This document shows, piece by piece, positions 18,134 to 27,577 of a DNA stretch of 54,056 nt. This DNA is from Candidatus Competibacteraceae bacterium (GTDB lineage: Bacteria; Pseudomonadota; Gammaproteobacteria; Competibacterales; Competibacteraceae). The notes beneath the pieces were generated by a model, which was not told the DNA's origin, ran no database searches, and saw only the letters and a list, made by a program, of their open reading frames with translations. Both the position numbers and the translations under genes were made by a program. The first letter of the stretch is position 1. Each line of letters begins with the position of its first letter. The DNA lies in NCBI GenBank assembly GCA_016790045.1, contig JAEUPW010000077.1, positions 1 to 54,056 of the forward strand, read 5' to 3'.

Positions 18134-21100
18134 TCAATGACCGGCCTCGGCCCAGCGCGCGGCCGCCTCGACATCCACCGCCACCAGACGGGAGACGCCC
18201 GGCTCTTGCATGGTCACGCCGGCCAAGTGTTGGGCGATTTCCATGGTGGCCTTATTGTGGGTCACAAAAATAAATTGCACCCGCTCCGACAGTTCCCGCA
18301 CCAGAGCGCCAAACCGGCCGACATTCGCTTCGTCCAGCGGGGCGTCCACTTCATCCAGCAAACAGAAAGGGGCGGGGTTGAGCTGGAAGATGGCGAACAC
18401 CAGCGCGACGGCGGTCAAAGCTTTTTCGCCGCCGGAGAGCAAGCCGATCGAGCCGACCCGTTTTCCGGGCGGCTTGGCCATGACCGTGACGCCGGCCTCC
18501 AGCACCTCCTCGCCGGTCAGCGCCAGATGGGCCTGCCCCCCGCCGAACAGCCGGGGAAACAGTTCGCCCAAGCCGGCGTTCACCCGTTCAAAAGTGTCCT
18601 GAAAGCGGGAACGGGTCTCGCGGTCGATCTGGCGGATGGCGCTCTCCAAGGCGGCCAGCGCCGCCGTCAAATCGTCGTTTTGAGCGTCCAGATAGCTTTT
18701 GCGCTCGGTCAGTTGCGCGCATTCCTCGATGGCCGCCAAATTGATCGGCCCCAGGCGCTGAATCCGGCGCTCGACCTGAGCCAGACGCTCCAAACAAGCC
18801 GGCTCGCCGGCCTCGGGCGGCAAGGCGGCGAGCACCGTTGTCGGGTCGGCTCCCAGTTCGCGCAGTTGCTCGTCCAGCGTTTGCTGGCGCACCCGCGCTT
18901 CGCTCGAAGCGATCCGGCGCTCCTCGATGGTCCGCCGCTGGGCTTCGGCCCGGCGCTCGCAGCGGCCGCGCTGCTGCTCTTGCTCCGCCAGCTCCGCCTC
19001 TTGCGCTTCCAGCGCTTCCCGGGCCTCGCGCAGCTCGTCTTCGCGTTCGAGCCGGCTGTCCAGACACCGCGCCAGATCGTCTCTGGCGGCCGCCAGCGCG
19101 GCGGCGGCGGCGTCGCCGCTCTCTTGTTCCAGCCGGCCGCGCTGGAGCCGCAACGGCTGGCGCTGGCTCTCCAGCCGCTCCAGGGCTTGTCGCACGGCCG
19201 CCAGCCGGGCGCGCAAGGTTTCGACCGCCGTGGTTTGCTGGGCCGCCTCGCGCCGCGCGGCTTCGGCCCGCGCCCGACTTTGCTCCAGCGCCTCGCTGGT
19301 CCGTTCGCGCCGTTCGACCCGCTCGGCCTGCCGCGCCTGAAGCGCGTCGTGGTCCGACAGCGCTTCATCCAGCCGCCAGCGCGCCAGTTGTAGCTGTTCC
19401 TGATCCTCCCCATATTGGCTTTCGAGTTCGGCTTGTTCCTCCGCGACCCTGTCTTGTCGTTCCTGCGCCTGCCGCCACTGTTCCCGCAACGCCTTTAACT
19501 GACCTTCGACGTGGGCGTGCTCGCGCTGGTGCTGGCCGAGGGTTTGGCGCGCGTCTCGCTGCTCCCGTTCCAGTTCTTCGTGCAGCCGGGCGCGCAACCG
19601 TTCCGCTTGGTCCGATCGCTCGGACAGCTCGGCCCCGGCCTCGCCCAATTCCGCTTCCAGTCGGCGGATTTCGCGCTCGCGCCGCAGCACGCCGCCCTCG
19701 TCCCCGGATCGCGCCCACCGCAGCCAGCGCCGCCCGCACCACAAGCCCTGCGGGGTGATGAGGCTTTGGCCGTCGCCCAAAGCGGCGCGGCGCGCCAGCG
19801 CTTCCGTTCCATCGGCGGCGGTATCCACCCCTTCCAGCAGATCGCTCAGCGACCAGGGGGCGGTCAATTTGGCGGCCAGCCCGCCGGCGCGTTCGCGCGC
19901 GTCGGCGGGAACCTGCTCCAGCAAGGTCAACCGGCCCGACCCCAGTTCGGCAATCGCTTGCGCCGACGCATCGAGGCCGGGCACGCACACCGCGTCCAGC
20001 CAGTCGGCCAGCACGGTTTCGACCGCGTCTTCCCAGCCGGCCGCCACGTCCAAGCGCTCGGCCAAGCGCGGCGCCGACTCCAACCCTCGCTCGCGCAACC
20101 AATCGCTGATGTCATCCTCGTCCCGGCCCAAGGCCGCTTCTTGCAAGGTCTGCAACGAGCTCAACCGGCCGCGCCCGGCTTCCAGCCGCTCGCGGGCCAG
20201 CCGGATTTGCAAATCGGCCTGCCGCAAAGCCTCTCGCGTGGCGATCGCCTCCTGTTCGAGCCGGGCCAACCGTTCCCGATCGAGCCGCGCGGCTTCGGCC
20301 AGCGCGCGCTCCAGGCTTTCCAAATCGCTTCGCTCGCGATCCGCGACCTCCGCCGCCTGTGGGTCGCATTGCTGGCGCAGGCGCTCCAGCCGCTGCTCGC
20401 CTTGCAACAAACGCTGCCGCAGGTGCTCGATTCGGGTGCGTTCCACCTCGATTTGCCGCTGGCGCTCGCCGGTGCGCCGGCCGAACTCGTCCCAGGCGCT
20501 CTGATCGGCGCGCGACGCTTGTTCGGCGGCGGCCAGGAGCGCGTCGGCTTCGGTCTCGGCGAGTTGCGCGGCGGCCAGTTCCGGCTCGGCGGCGGCCAGC
20601 GCCTGAAGCCAGTCCCGTTGCTGGGCCTGATCGTGGTGCAGTTGGCTTTCCAGTTGCTCCAGCGCCGCCGCCGTTTGCCGCCGCTCGTCCTCGCGCCGCT
20701 GCCGCAGTTCGTCCTGGTGCCGCAAATACTGTTCGAGCCGGGTGATCTCCGCGCCGGCCTGATAGTAGCGGCCCTGGGCGTCGCCGTGAGCGTCGCTGAG
20801 TTCGATCCGCCGCAGCCGCCCGGTTTCGATCCGGGTTTCCGCTTGTCGCTGCTCGGCCAGGATCGCCTCCAGCGCGGTCTCCTCTCGCCGGAGGATGTGC
20901 TCCTGAACTTCGAGTTCGGCGCGCAGGTCGCGCCAGCGCAAGCTCAGCAGTTCGGCCTTGAGCCGCCGCTCCTCGGCGCGGTACTCGCGGTACTGGACGG
21001 CGGCGCGCGCCTGCCGTTGGAGGTGCTGGAGCTGGCGTCCCAGCTCCTCGCGGACATCGTTCAGCCGTTCGAGGTTTTCGCGGGTATGGCGGATGCGGGT

Positions 21101-21643
21101 TTCGGTTTCGCGCCGGCGCTCCTTGTATTTGGACACGCCGGCGGCTTCTTCCAAAAAGACCCGCAACTCCTCGGGCTTGGCCTCGATCACCCGCGAGATC
21201 ATGCCCTGCTCGATGATGGCGTAACTGCGCGGCCCCAGGCCGGTGCCCAGAAAAATGTCGGCGATGTCGCGGCGGCGGCAACGCGCGCCGTTGAGAAAGT
21301 AGCTGGACTGGCCATCGCGGCCGACCAGGCGCTTGATCGCGATCTCGGCGTAGCTGGACCACGGGCCGCCCAACCGGCCTTGGGCGTTGTCGAACACCAG
21401 TTCCACGGAGGCCTGACCGACCGGCTTGCGGCCGGCCGCGCCGTTGAAGATCACGTCGCTCATGGTTTCGCCGCGCAGGCTGCGGGCCGAGCTTTCGCCC
21501 ATCACCCAGCGCACGGCGTCGATGAGGTTGGATTTGCCGCAGCCGTTGGGGCCGACGATGCCGATCAGGTTGCCGGGCAGCGGCAACGCGGCGGGGTCGA
21601 CGAACGACTTGAAGCCCGCCAGCTTGATTTTGCTCAGCCGCAT
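18134..21643 (-). CDS. smc: Chromosome segregation ATPase SMC
   Basis: SMC is the condensin ATPase. The 1169-residue protein begins MRLSKIKLAGFKSFVDPAAL, with Walker A GPNGCGKSN at residues 31-39. Two long coiled coils, rich in Arg/Glu/Gln/Ala, flank a hinge near residues 510-650 (ETVLADWLDAVCVPG and following). The C-terminal head carries the signature GLLSGGEKALTAVAL near residue 1068 and Walker B FCLLDEVDAPLDEAN near 1094. It should act with ScpA and ScpB encoded at 8859-10258. It lies 31 bases after the ChpC-like gene, on the same strand, so it may be partly read from the chemosensory operon. Confidence 0.96.
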   Translation of the reverse strand: MRLSKIKLAGFKSFVDPAALPLPGNLIGIVGPNGCGKSNLIDAVRWVMGESSARSLRGETMSDVIFNGAAGRKPVGQASVELVFDNAQGRLGGPWSSYAEIAIKRLVGRDGQSSYFLNGARCRRRDIADIFLGTGLGPRSYAIIEQGMISRVIEAKPEELRVFLEEAAGVSKYKERRRETETRIRHTRENLERLNDVREELGRQLQHLQRQARAAVQYREYRAEERRLKAELLSLRWRDLRAELEVQEHILRREETALEAILAEQRQAETRIETGRLRRIELSDAHGDAQGRYYQAGAEITRLEQYLRHQDELRQRREDERRQTAAALEQLESQLHHDQAQQRDWLQALAAAEPELAAAQLAETEADALLAAAEQASRADQSAWDEFGRRTGERQRQIEVERTRIEHLRQRLLQGEQRLERLRQQCDPQAAEVADRERSDLESLERALAEAARLDRERLARLEQEAIATREALRQADLQIRLARERLEAGRGRLSSLQTLQEAALGRDEDDISDWLRERGLESAPRLAERLDVAAGWEDAVETVLADWLDAVCVPGLDASAQAIAELGSGRLTLLEQVPADARERAGGLAAKLTAPWSLSDLLEGVDTAADGTEALARRAALGDGQSLITPQGLWCGRRWLRWARSGDEGGVLRREREIRRLEAELGEAGAELSERSDQAERLRARLHEELEREQRDARQTLGQHQREHAHVEGQLKALREQWRQAQERQDRVAEEQAELESQYGEDQEQLQLARWRLDEALSDHDALQARQAERVERRERTSEALEQSRARAEAARREAAQQTTAVETLRARLAAVRQALERLESQRQPLRLQRGRLEQESGDAAAAALAAARDDLARCLDSRLEREDELREAREALEAQEAELAEQEQQRGRCERRAEAQRRTIEERRIASSEARVRQQTLDEQLRELGADPTTVLAALPPEAGEPACLERLAQVERRIQRLGPINLAAIEECAQLTERKSYLDAQNDDLTAALAALESAIRQIDRETRSRFQDTFERVNAGLGELFPRLFGGGQAHLALTGEEVLEAGVTVMAKPPGKRVGSIGLLSGGEKALTAVALVFAIFQLNPAPFCLLDEVDAPLDEANVGRFGALVRELSERVQFIFVTHNKATMEIAQHLAGVTMQEPGVSRLVAVDVEAAARWAEAGH

Positions 21644-21674
21644 GCGCGCGTCGGCGAACGTTCGCGCGGTCGGC

Positions 21675-22148
21675 TCACGCCCGGCGGACCAGAGGCTGCA
21701 ACACCGCTTCGATGGCTTCCAGATCCGGGACGATGACCGGCTGATCCTGATAGCGCGCCCAGCTCAGGATGCCGGGCAAGTTCAGATCGGCGCCCTCGAC
21801 GTGCGGGTTGGGCTTGAGCTCTTCGCGTTGCAGGTTGATCGGGCGCGGGGCCGAGGTGCCCAGAATCCCGAAGTGGGGCAAGCGGGCGTCGGCGCTCAGG
21901 GTGTTGACGATGATGATGCGCGAGTTGAGGTCGGACTCGGCCGAGACCCGGAAGATCAGCCGCCCCAGGCTGATCAGCGGGGTGGTCAGGTTGCGCCACA
22001 GCATCGCCCCGACCACCCAGTGCGGGGCGGATTCGATCTTGAGCGGCGTCGCGAACGGCAGCACTTCGACGATCACGCTGTTCGGCAGGATGGCCTGGCC
22101 GCCCTGGACCGAAATCAGCAAACAGCGGAGGTTTTCAGCAGCATCCAT
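21675..22148 (-). CDS. chpC: CheW-like adaptor, ChpC type
   Basis: This 157-residue CheW-domain protein has CLLISVQGGQAILPNSVIVE near the start, then WVVGAMLWRNLTTPLISL, and IIIVNTLS in the second subdomain. CheW proteins couple a chemoreceptor to its kinase. Being directly downstream of chpA, in the place where Pseudomonas carries chpC, it is best read as the second adaptor of the twitching-motility chemosensory system. A GTG at 22160 would add four residues; the ATG at 22148 is used here, and neither has a strong ribosome site. Confidence 0.82.
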   Translation of the reverse strand: MDAAENLRCLLISVQGGQAILPNSVIVEVLPFATPLKIESAPHWVVGAMLWRNLTTPLISLGRLIFRVSAESDLNSRIIIVNTLSADARLPHFGILGTSAPRPINLQREELKPNPHVEGADLNLPGILSWARYQDQPVIVPDLEAIEAVLQPLVRRA

Positions 22149-22209
22149 AACAGTGTCCACGTCGTGCGCGGGGGGCAGCCGCGCGGTCGCGGCCGCTTCC
22201 CGAGCGGGC

Positions 22210-25200
22210 TCAAGTGATCAATTCCAGCGCGCGATCGCCGAGAATCCGGCGGATCGACTGCATGAGCTGTTCTTCCTGGTAGGGCTTGGTCAAATAATCG
22301 GTCGCGCCCAGCTTCATGGCCCGCTCCCGGTGCTTGTCGCCCGAGCGCGAGGTGACCATGATGATCGGCATGGCGCGCAGGGTCGGCTGGTTGCGGACGT
22401 GGGCCACCACTTCGAAACCGTCCATGCGCGGCATCTCGATGTCGAGGATCGCCAGATCCGGCACCTGGGTTTGCAGCATCGCCACCGCGTCGAGGCCGTC
22501 CTTGGCGGTGATGACCTCGATGTTGTGGCGCTCCAGAATCCGCGCGGTGACCTTGCGCATGGTGATCGAATCGTCGATCACCATCACGCTGAGCTTGTCC
22601 GGCCGGGTTTCCTGACGCGCCAGCCGCAACGCCTGGGTTTCGGCCTGGCGCTGGCGGTGCGAGCCGATGTTGCGCACCAGCGCCGCCAGCTCCAGCACCA
22701 CCACCACCCGGCCGTCGCCCAGCACCGTCGCGCCGGAGATGCCGGGCACGCCGTTGAACTGCGGGCCGACCGGCTTGACGATGACTTCGCGGTTGCCCAG
22801 CACCGCCTCGACCTGCAAGGCCGCGCTCGCTTCCGCGCTGCGGAACAGCAAAGTCGGCGGCCGGCGGTCGGCGACCTCGTCGAAGGATTGGATCTGCTCG
22901 CCGCCGATCAGCAAGCCGAGGTTGTGGATCGGGTAGTTGCGCTCGCTGTAGCGGTGCTGGAGAGGCTCCCCGGCCAGATAGGCCTTGAACTCGTTTTCCT
23001 GGAGCCGGGTCACCAGCTCGATGCTGAGGAGCGGAATGGCGAAGATCGATTCGCCGGCCCGCACCAGCAGCGCCTGAGTGACCGACAGCGAAAACGGCAA
23101 CCGGATGATGAAACGGGTGCCCTGGCCGGGTTCGGTTTCGATCAGCAGCGCGCCGCGCATGGCCCGGATCGCTTCGTTGACCACGTCCATGCCGACCCCG
23201 CGCCCGGAAATCTGGGTGACCGAGGTGGCGGTGGAAAATCCGGGGCGCAGCAGCAAGGCGATCAGCTCTTCCTGGGTCACGGACTCGCCGGGCTTCAGCA
23301 AGCCTTTTTCCTCGCCCTTGGTCCGGATCGCCTCGAAATTGAGGCCCGAGCCGTCGTCGCCGAGCTCCAGCACCAGTTCCGCGCCTTCCCGGCGCAGGGT
23401 CAGGGTGATGGTGCCGATTTCGGGCTTGTTGTCCTGGCGGCGGCGCTCCGGCGTCTCGATGCCGTGCGCCAGCGAATTGCGCAGCATGTGCTCCAGCGGC
23501 GCGACCATGTTTTCGAGCACGTTGCGGTCGACTTCGGCCTCTTCGCCGCCGACCAGCAACTCCGCCCGTTTGCCCAGCTCCTGCGCCGACTGGCGCACCA
23601 CCCGCCGCAAGCGGGGGACGATGCTGCCAAAGCGCACCATGCCGGTGCGCATCAAGCCCTGCTGGATTTCCTTGTTGACCTTGCCCTGCTGGTCCAGCAG
23701 CGTGGTGACTTCCCGCGCGTGCTCGCCCATGGCGTTGCCGATGTTGCCCAGGTCGTCGGCGATCTCCATCAGCGAGCGGCTGACCTGTTGCAGTTCGGTG
23801 AAGCGATCCAGCTCCAGCGGGTCGAACTCCACCTCGTGCGCCTTGGCGCCGCGATCTTGCCGCGATTGGATCCGGGCCTCGGACTGGGTCGCCAGGTGAG
23901 TCACCTGACGGCGCAGCCGGATGATGGTTTGCTCCAGCTCGTTGAGGTTGAAGCTGATCGCGCCCACGCCCTGATCGATCCGGGCGCGGAAGATGCTGCT
24001 TTCGCCCATCTGATTGACCAGGGTGGTCAGCAAGGCGGCGCTGACGCGGATGCTGTCCGCCGAGGTGGCGCTGGGGACCATGGCCCTTTCGGCGGGGCGC
24101 GCCGCCGCCGTGGCGGCCGCGGCGGCGGTCAGGGTGGCGGTCACCGCCGGCAACAGCGACCTCGACCGGGGCTCGCCGAGCTTGACGCCGATCACCCCTT
24201 GCAGTTCCTCGATCAGCTCGCGTTGCGCCGGCGGCTGCTCGCCGCCCAAGACGCCCGCCAGCATTTGATGGAGGCGATCCAGCGAACGCTGGATCAGGTC
24301 CATGACCCGCGCCGATCCCTGCAACGTTCCCTTGCCCAAGCCGTCCAGAATCGACTCGGCGGCGTGCGCCAGCTCGCCGACCGTCATGTAGCCGGCCATC
24401 CGCGAACTGCCCTTGAGCGTGTGCATCTCGCGGCGCAGGTCGTTGAGCAGCTCGACGCTGCTGGGCGTCTCGCGCAAGCGGAGCAGGATGGCGTCGCTGG
24501 AATCCAGGATCTCGCTGGCCTCGGTCTTGAAGACCTGAATCAGCTCTTGATCGAGTTCGGTGATGGTCTGGACCGCCGCCGGCTCCGGCAATGGCGCCGG
24601 CCGCTTGACCGCAGACCGCTCGGTCGCGGGCTCGGGAGCCGTCACGGACGCCGGCAGCTCGGTGATCGGCTTGCCGGTCGCGATGGCCTCGCCCAGCCGG
24701 TGCAAATCGTGGATCAGATGGGTCGCGGCGGGCGGATCGTCGCCGCTGGAAGCGGCTTCCGCCAGCATCCGGTTCAGCGAATCCAGGGTGTGCTGCAGGG
24801 TTTCGAGGATGATCGGCGAGGCCTGCCCTTCGCTTTTGCCCAGCGCGTCCAGCACCGATTCGGCGGCGTGCGCCAGATCGCCGATGGCCATGAAGCCCGA
24901 CATGCGCGAGCCGCCCTTGAGCGTGTGCATGCTCCGGCGCAAGTCGTTTAGCAGGGCCGCGTGATCCTCTTCCGCCGCCAGCCGCTGCAAGATCAAATCG
25001 CTGGCGTCGAGAATTTCGGCCGCTTCGTACTGGAAAACCTGCACCAGCTCCTGATCGGGATCGGACAGGGCGGCTTCCGCGCCGATCGCGGGCCTGATGT
25101 CCACGGTCCGCGCCGGTTTGAGCGGGGCCGGCGGGGCTTTGGCCGGCTCGGCGGGGGCGGGCGGAACCCTCGGGGCCGGAGCCGGCATGGCCGGCTCTTG

Positions 25201-27468
25201 AGCGCCTTGCAACAGCGCTTGCGCCCGCGCGACCAGGGCCTTCATGGTCTCCCTCACATTGCCGCCCGCAGGCTGTTCCAGCAACTGCTCCAGCGCGCCG
25301 CCGGCTTCGCTCACCAGCTCGACCACCGCCGTCGAGGCCGGCAAGCTCCCGCCCAAAACCTGATTCAGCAGATTTTCGAATTCCCAGGCGAAATCGCCGA
25401 TCTCGGTCGCGCCGACGACCCGGCCGCTGCCCTTGAGCGTGTGAAACGCCCGGCGCAGGGTGGTCAGCGCTTGCTGATCGCCCAGATTTTGCCGCCAAAC
25501 GGCCTGCTGTTGCTCGATCCGCTGCAATTCCTCGCGGGCCTCTTCCATGAAGACTTCGAAAAACTCCGGATCGATCTGGGTGACGATACGGGCCGAACGC
25601 GGTTCTTCGACCGGCGGCGCGACCGGCCCGGTCGACGCCGGCTCGAAACGCGCCGAGGGCGGAGCCGTGACCGGCTCCACGGCATCGGCCTGGGACAAAG
25701 CCTGCGCGCGGGCCACCAGCGGGCGCAGGGCCTCGACCTCGCCCCCGCGCAGCGCGCTCGCGCCCACCAGCGGCGCGAGCGCCGAAGCGGCCATGCCGAC
25801 CGCCTCGCAGATGGCCGGGCTCGGGCTTCGCGTCCCGTTCAACACCTGATTCAGCAGATTTTCGTATTCCCAGGCGAAATCGCCGATCACGGTCGCGCCC
25901 ACCATGCGGCCGCTGCCCTTGAGCGTGTGAAACGCCCGCCGCAACGTGCTCGCGAGCTCGTGGCTGTCGGGCTGGATCCGCCACAACCCCACGTTTTCCC
26001 GGATGACCTTAAGCTCTTCGCGCGCTTCTTCCAAAAAAATGTCCACGAATTCGGGATCGGATTCGTCTACGCCGATCAGCGCCATCAACTCGGCGGTGGC
26101 GGGCTCGCCCGGCGCTGGCGATGCGGATTCCAGAGCGGCGATCTCCGAGCCATCGGTTTCGGCCGGCCCGTCCGGCTGAACCTGCGGGCTCGCGTCCGCG
26201 CGCCCGGCATCAACGGCTCCGGCCTCGCCCGCTTTTGCCGGGTCGTCCGCGCCCGAAAGATCGAGGCTAAAGATTTTGCGATCGGCCCCCGCGCCCTCGG
26301 CGAGTTCGGGCGAAGCTTCGGCGACGGCCGGGTCGCTTTGCGGGGACAGGTCCGGTCCCTCATTTGGCAGCGCGTCTTGCGACAGGGTAAACGCAAGGTC
26401 ACCGGCGGGTTCCGGCGGCTCCAAACGCAACTCGATGGGCATGGCGCCGTTTTGGTCCTGCCGGGACGCGGCCGCAGCGGTGTCGGACTTCGACGGCCGC
26501 AAGCTCAGTTCGACCGTCGCGCTCTCATCGTCATCCTCGGGGTTCGACGGATGGGCCGCCGGCGGCTCCAAGGCCCACGCAAGCCCGAGATCGCCCTCCT
26601 GGATCGCCTCCGCTTTCGGGGGATTCGCCGGCGGGGCGGCGGGCGGCGCAAAGGGTAGCGGCGGCAATCCGAGCAAGGTTTCCAATTGCTCCAACTGCTC
26701 TTCCATGCCGTCCAGCACGGAGGCCGAGGCCGGCCGGCTGCTGTCCAGAGGCTCCAGATAATGGCCGAGGGTCGCCAAAATCTCTCCCACGATGCCGCTG
26801 GCCAAGGAGCGATACGCCTCGGCCCCGGCACCCAGGGCATCCGCGATCCGCTCCAGCCGATCACAGCCCCAAGCCGGCCGGGCCAAATCCTGTTCGGCCA
26901 CCAGCCGGCGCAGATTTCTCAGCTCGTCGCGCAACCAGATCCAGGATTTCGGCTGGTCGATCAGCCCTTCGAAATCGCTGGCCACGCTTTTTTGCAAGCG
27001 CTTGAGCGCGTCCAGAATGCCGTAGCGGGCGGTGTCGGACGCCACGATCCGCGCCGCGTCGCCCGTCTTGACCGCCTCCTGCTGGCGGATTTGACGCAGC
27101 GTCTCGATGGTCCGGGACAGCTCGGAATCGGTCCGCCGCTGGCCGGGCTCCAGGGAGGATTCCAGATAATCGCTCAGTTGCGCGGCGGCCCCTTGCAGCA
27201 ATGCCGGATCGCAATTGCGGAACTTGCCCTTGATCAAACCGAGCGTCAGCAGCCGCAATTCGTCGATCAAAACCACCGCCTTCCGATGCTCCAGCGCTTG
27301 CAAAGGGCCGCGAAGTTGCGCGATGGCGTCGATCATCGCCTCCAGCGGCGCGGGGTCGGACGGCTCCTTGCCGTAGGCGCCCAAGTGGTGCTTGACGCCC
27401 CGCAAAGCCAACAGCATCGCTTCCTTGATGGCGTCCAAGGGCTTATCGGCGACACGATGCGAACTCAT
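22210..27468 (-). CDS. chpA: Pil-Chp hybrid histidine kinase ChpA
   Basis: This giant CheA-type kinase (1752 residues) controls type IV pilus motility and signalling. A FimL-like N-terminal region is followed by Pro/Ala/Glu-rich spacer. Four phosphotransfer domains come next, with HTLKG histidines near residues 514, 676, 848 and 1016. Then come the dimerisation helices, the HATPase domain (EHMLRNSLAHGIE near 1330, followed by GRGVGMDVV), a CheW domain and a C-terminal receiver with Asp1676 in LDIEMPRMDG. P. aeruginosa ChpA carries more phosphotransfer domains. Start ATG at 27468 has GGAGG seven bases upstream. It lies between pilJ and the chpC-like gene. No chpB, pilK, pilG or pilH is seen nearby. 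Confidence 0.94.
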   Translation of the reverse strand: MSSHRVADKPLDAIKEAMLLALRGVKHHLGAYGKEPSDPAPLEAMIDAIAQLRGPLQALEHRKAVVLIDELRLLTLGLIKGKFRNCDPALLQGAAAQLSDYLESSLEPGQRRTDSELSRTIETLRQIRQQEAVKTGDAARIVASDTARYGILDALKRLQKSVASDFEGLIDQPKSWIWLRDELRNLRRLVAEQDLARPAWGCDRLERIADALGAGAEAYRSLASGIVGEILATLGHYLEPLDSSRPASASVLDGMEEQLEQLETLLGLPPLPFAPPAAPPANPPKAEAIQEGDLGLAWALEPPAAHPSNPEDDDESATVELSLRPSKSDTAAAASRQDQNGAMPIELRLEPPEPAGDLAFTLSQDALPNEGPDLSPQSDPAVAEASPELAEGAGADRKIFSLDLSGADDPAKAGEAGAVDAGRADASPQVQPDGPAETDGSEIAALESASPAPGEPATAELMALIGVDESDPEFVDIFLEEAREELKVIRENVGLWRIQPDSHELASTLRRAFHTLKGSGRMVGATVIGDFAWEYENLLNQVLNGTRSPSPAICEAVGMAASALAPLVGASALRGGEVEALRPLVARAQALSQADAVEPVTAPPSARFEPASTGPVAPPVEEPRSARIVTQIDPEFFEVFMEEAREELQRIEQQQAVWRQNLGDQQALTTLRRAFHTLKGSGRVVGATEIGDFAWEFENLLNQVLGGSLPASTAVVELVSEAGGALEQLLEQPAGGNVRETMKALVARAQALLQGAQEPAMPAPAPRVPPAPAEPAKAPPAPLKPARTVDIRPAIGAEAALSDPDQELVQVFQYEAAEILDASDLILQRLAAEEDHAALLNDLRRSMHTLKGGSRMSGFMAIGDLAHAAESVLDALGKSEGQASPIILETLQHTLDSLNRMLAEAASSGDDPPAATHLIHDLHRLGEAIATGKPITELPASVTAPEPATERSAVKRPAPLPEPAAVQTITELDQELIQVFKTEASEILDSSDAILLRLRETPSSVELLNDLRREMHTLKGSSRMAGYMTVGELAHAAESILDGLGKGTLQGSARVMDLIQRSLDRLHQMLAGVLGGEQPPAQRELIEELQGVIGVKLGEPRSRSLLPAVTATLTAAAAATAAARPAERAMVPSATSADSIRVSAALLTTLVNQMGESSIFRARIDQGVGAISFNLNELEQTIIRLRRQVTHLATQSEARIQSRQDRGAKAHEVEFDPLELDRFTELQQVSRSLMEIADDLGNIGNAMGEHAREVTTLLDQQGKVNKEIQQGLMRTGMVRFGSIVPRLRRVVRQSAQELGKRAELLVGGEEAEVDRNVLENMVAPLEHMLRNSLAHGIETPERRRQDNKPEIGTITLTLRREGAELVLELGDDGSGLNFEAIRTKGEEKGLLKPGESVTQEELIALLLRPGFSTATSVTQISGRGVGMDVVNEAIRAMRGALLIETEPGQGTRFIIRLPFSLSVTQALLVRAGESIFAIPLLSIELVTRLQENEFKAYLAGEPLQHRYSERNYPIHNLGLLIGGEQIQSFDEVADRRPPTLLFRSAEASAALQVEAVLGNREVIVKPVGPQFNGVPGISGATVLGDGRVVVVLELAALVRNIGSHRQRQAETQALRLARQETRPDKLSVMVIDDSITMRKVTARILERHNIEVITAKDGLDAVAMLQTQVPDLAILDIEMPRMDGFEVVAHVRNQPTLRAMPIIMVTSRSGDKHRERAMKLGATDYLTKPYQEEQLMQSIRRILGDRALELIT
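24389..24956. repeat. Duplicated Hpt module in chpA (third and fourth)
   Basis: The stretches at about 24389-24452 and 24891-24956 are similar at DNA level around GCCCTTGAGCGTGTGCAT, the codons for the phosphorylatable histidine. They encode SMHTLKGGSRMSG and EMHTLKGSSRMAG, showing that the third and fourth phosphotransfer domains arose by internal duplication. Confidence 0.7.
25358..25947. repeat. Near-identical 104-bp repeats in chpA (first and second Hpt)
   Basis: Positions 25358-25461 and 25844-25947 are nearly identical over 104 bases, 486 bases apart. Both start ACCTGATTCAGCAGATTTTCG and both contain GCCCTTGAGCGTGTGAAACG. They encode the histidine-bearing halves of the first two phosphotransfer domains. 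Such high DNA identity means recent duplication or gene conversion. Confidence 0.85.
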
Positions 27469-27577
27469 CCTGCTACCTCCATGCGGATAGCCTGCCCAAG
27501 CGACCGTTTCCGTTCGGAATCCGGCGTCATTGCGATCGAACCGGGCGGTTTTAGCGCTTCGGATTGCCCCGTCATGG

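Noticed and set aside
19511-21736. Long plus-strand open frame opposite smc
   Set aside because: The SMC frame carries all motifs; this antisense frame has no domains and biased composition.
21769-24951. Plus-strand open frame of about 1060 codons opposite chpA
   Set aside because: It is antisense to a clear CheA-type kinase; length is a result of high GC and few stop codons.
22115-25984. Alternative minus-strand frame of about 1289 codons inside chpA
   Set aside because: It is out of frame with the Hpt, HATPase and receiver motifs and reads as Arg/Gly/Ala-rich low complexity.
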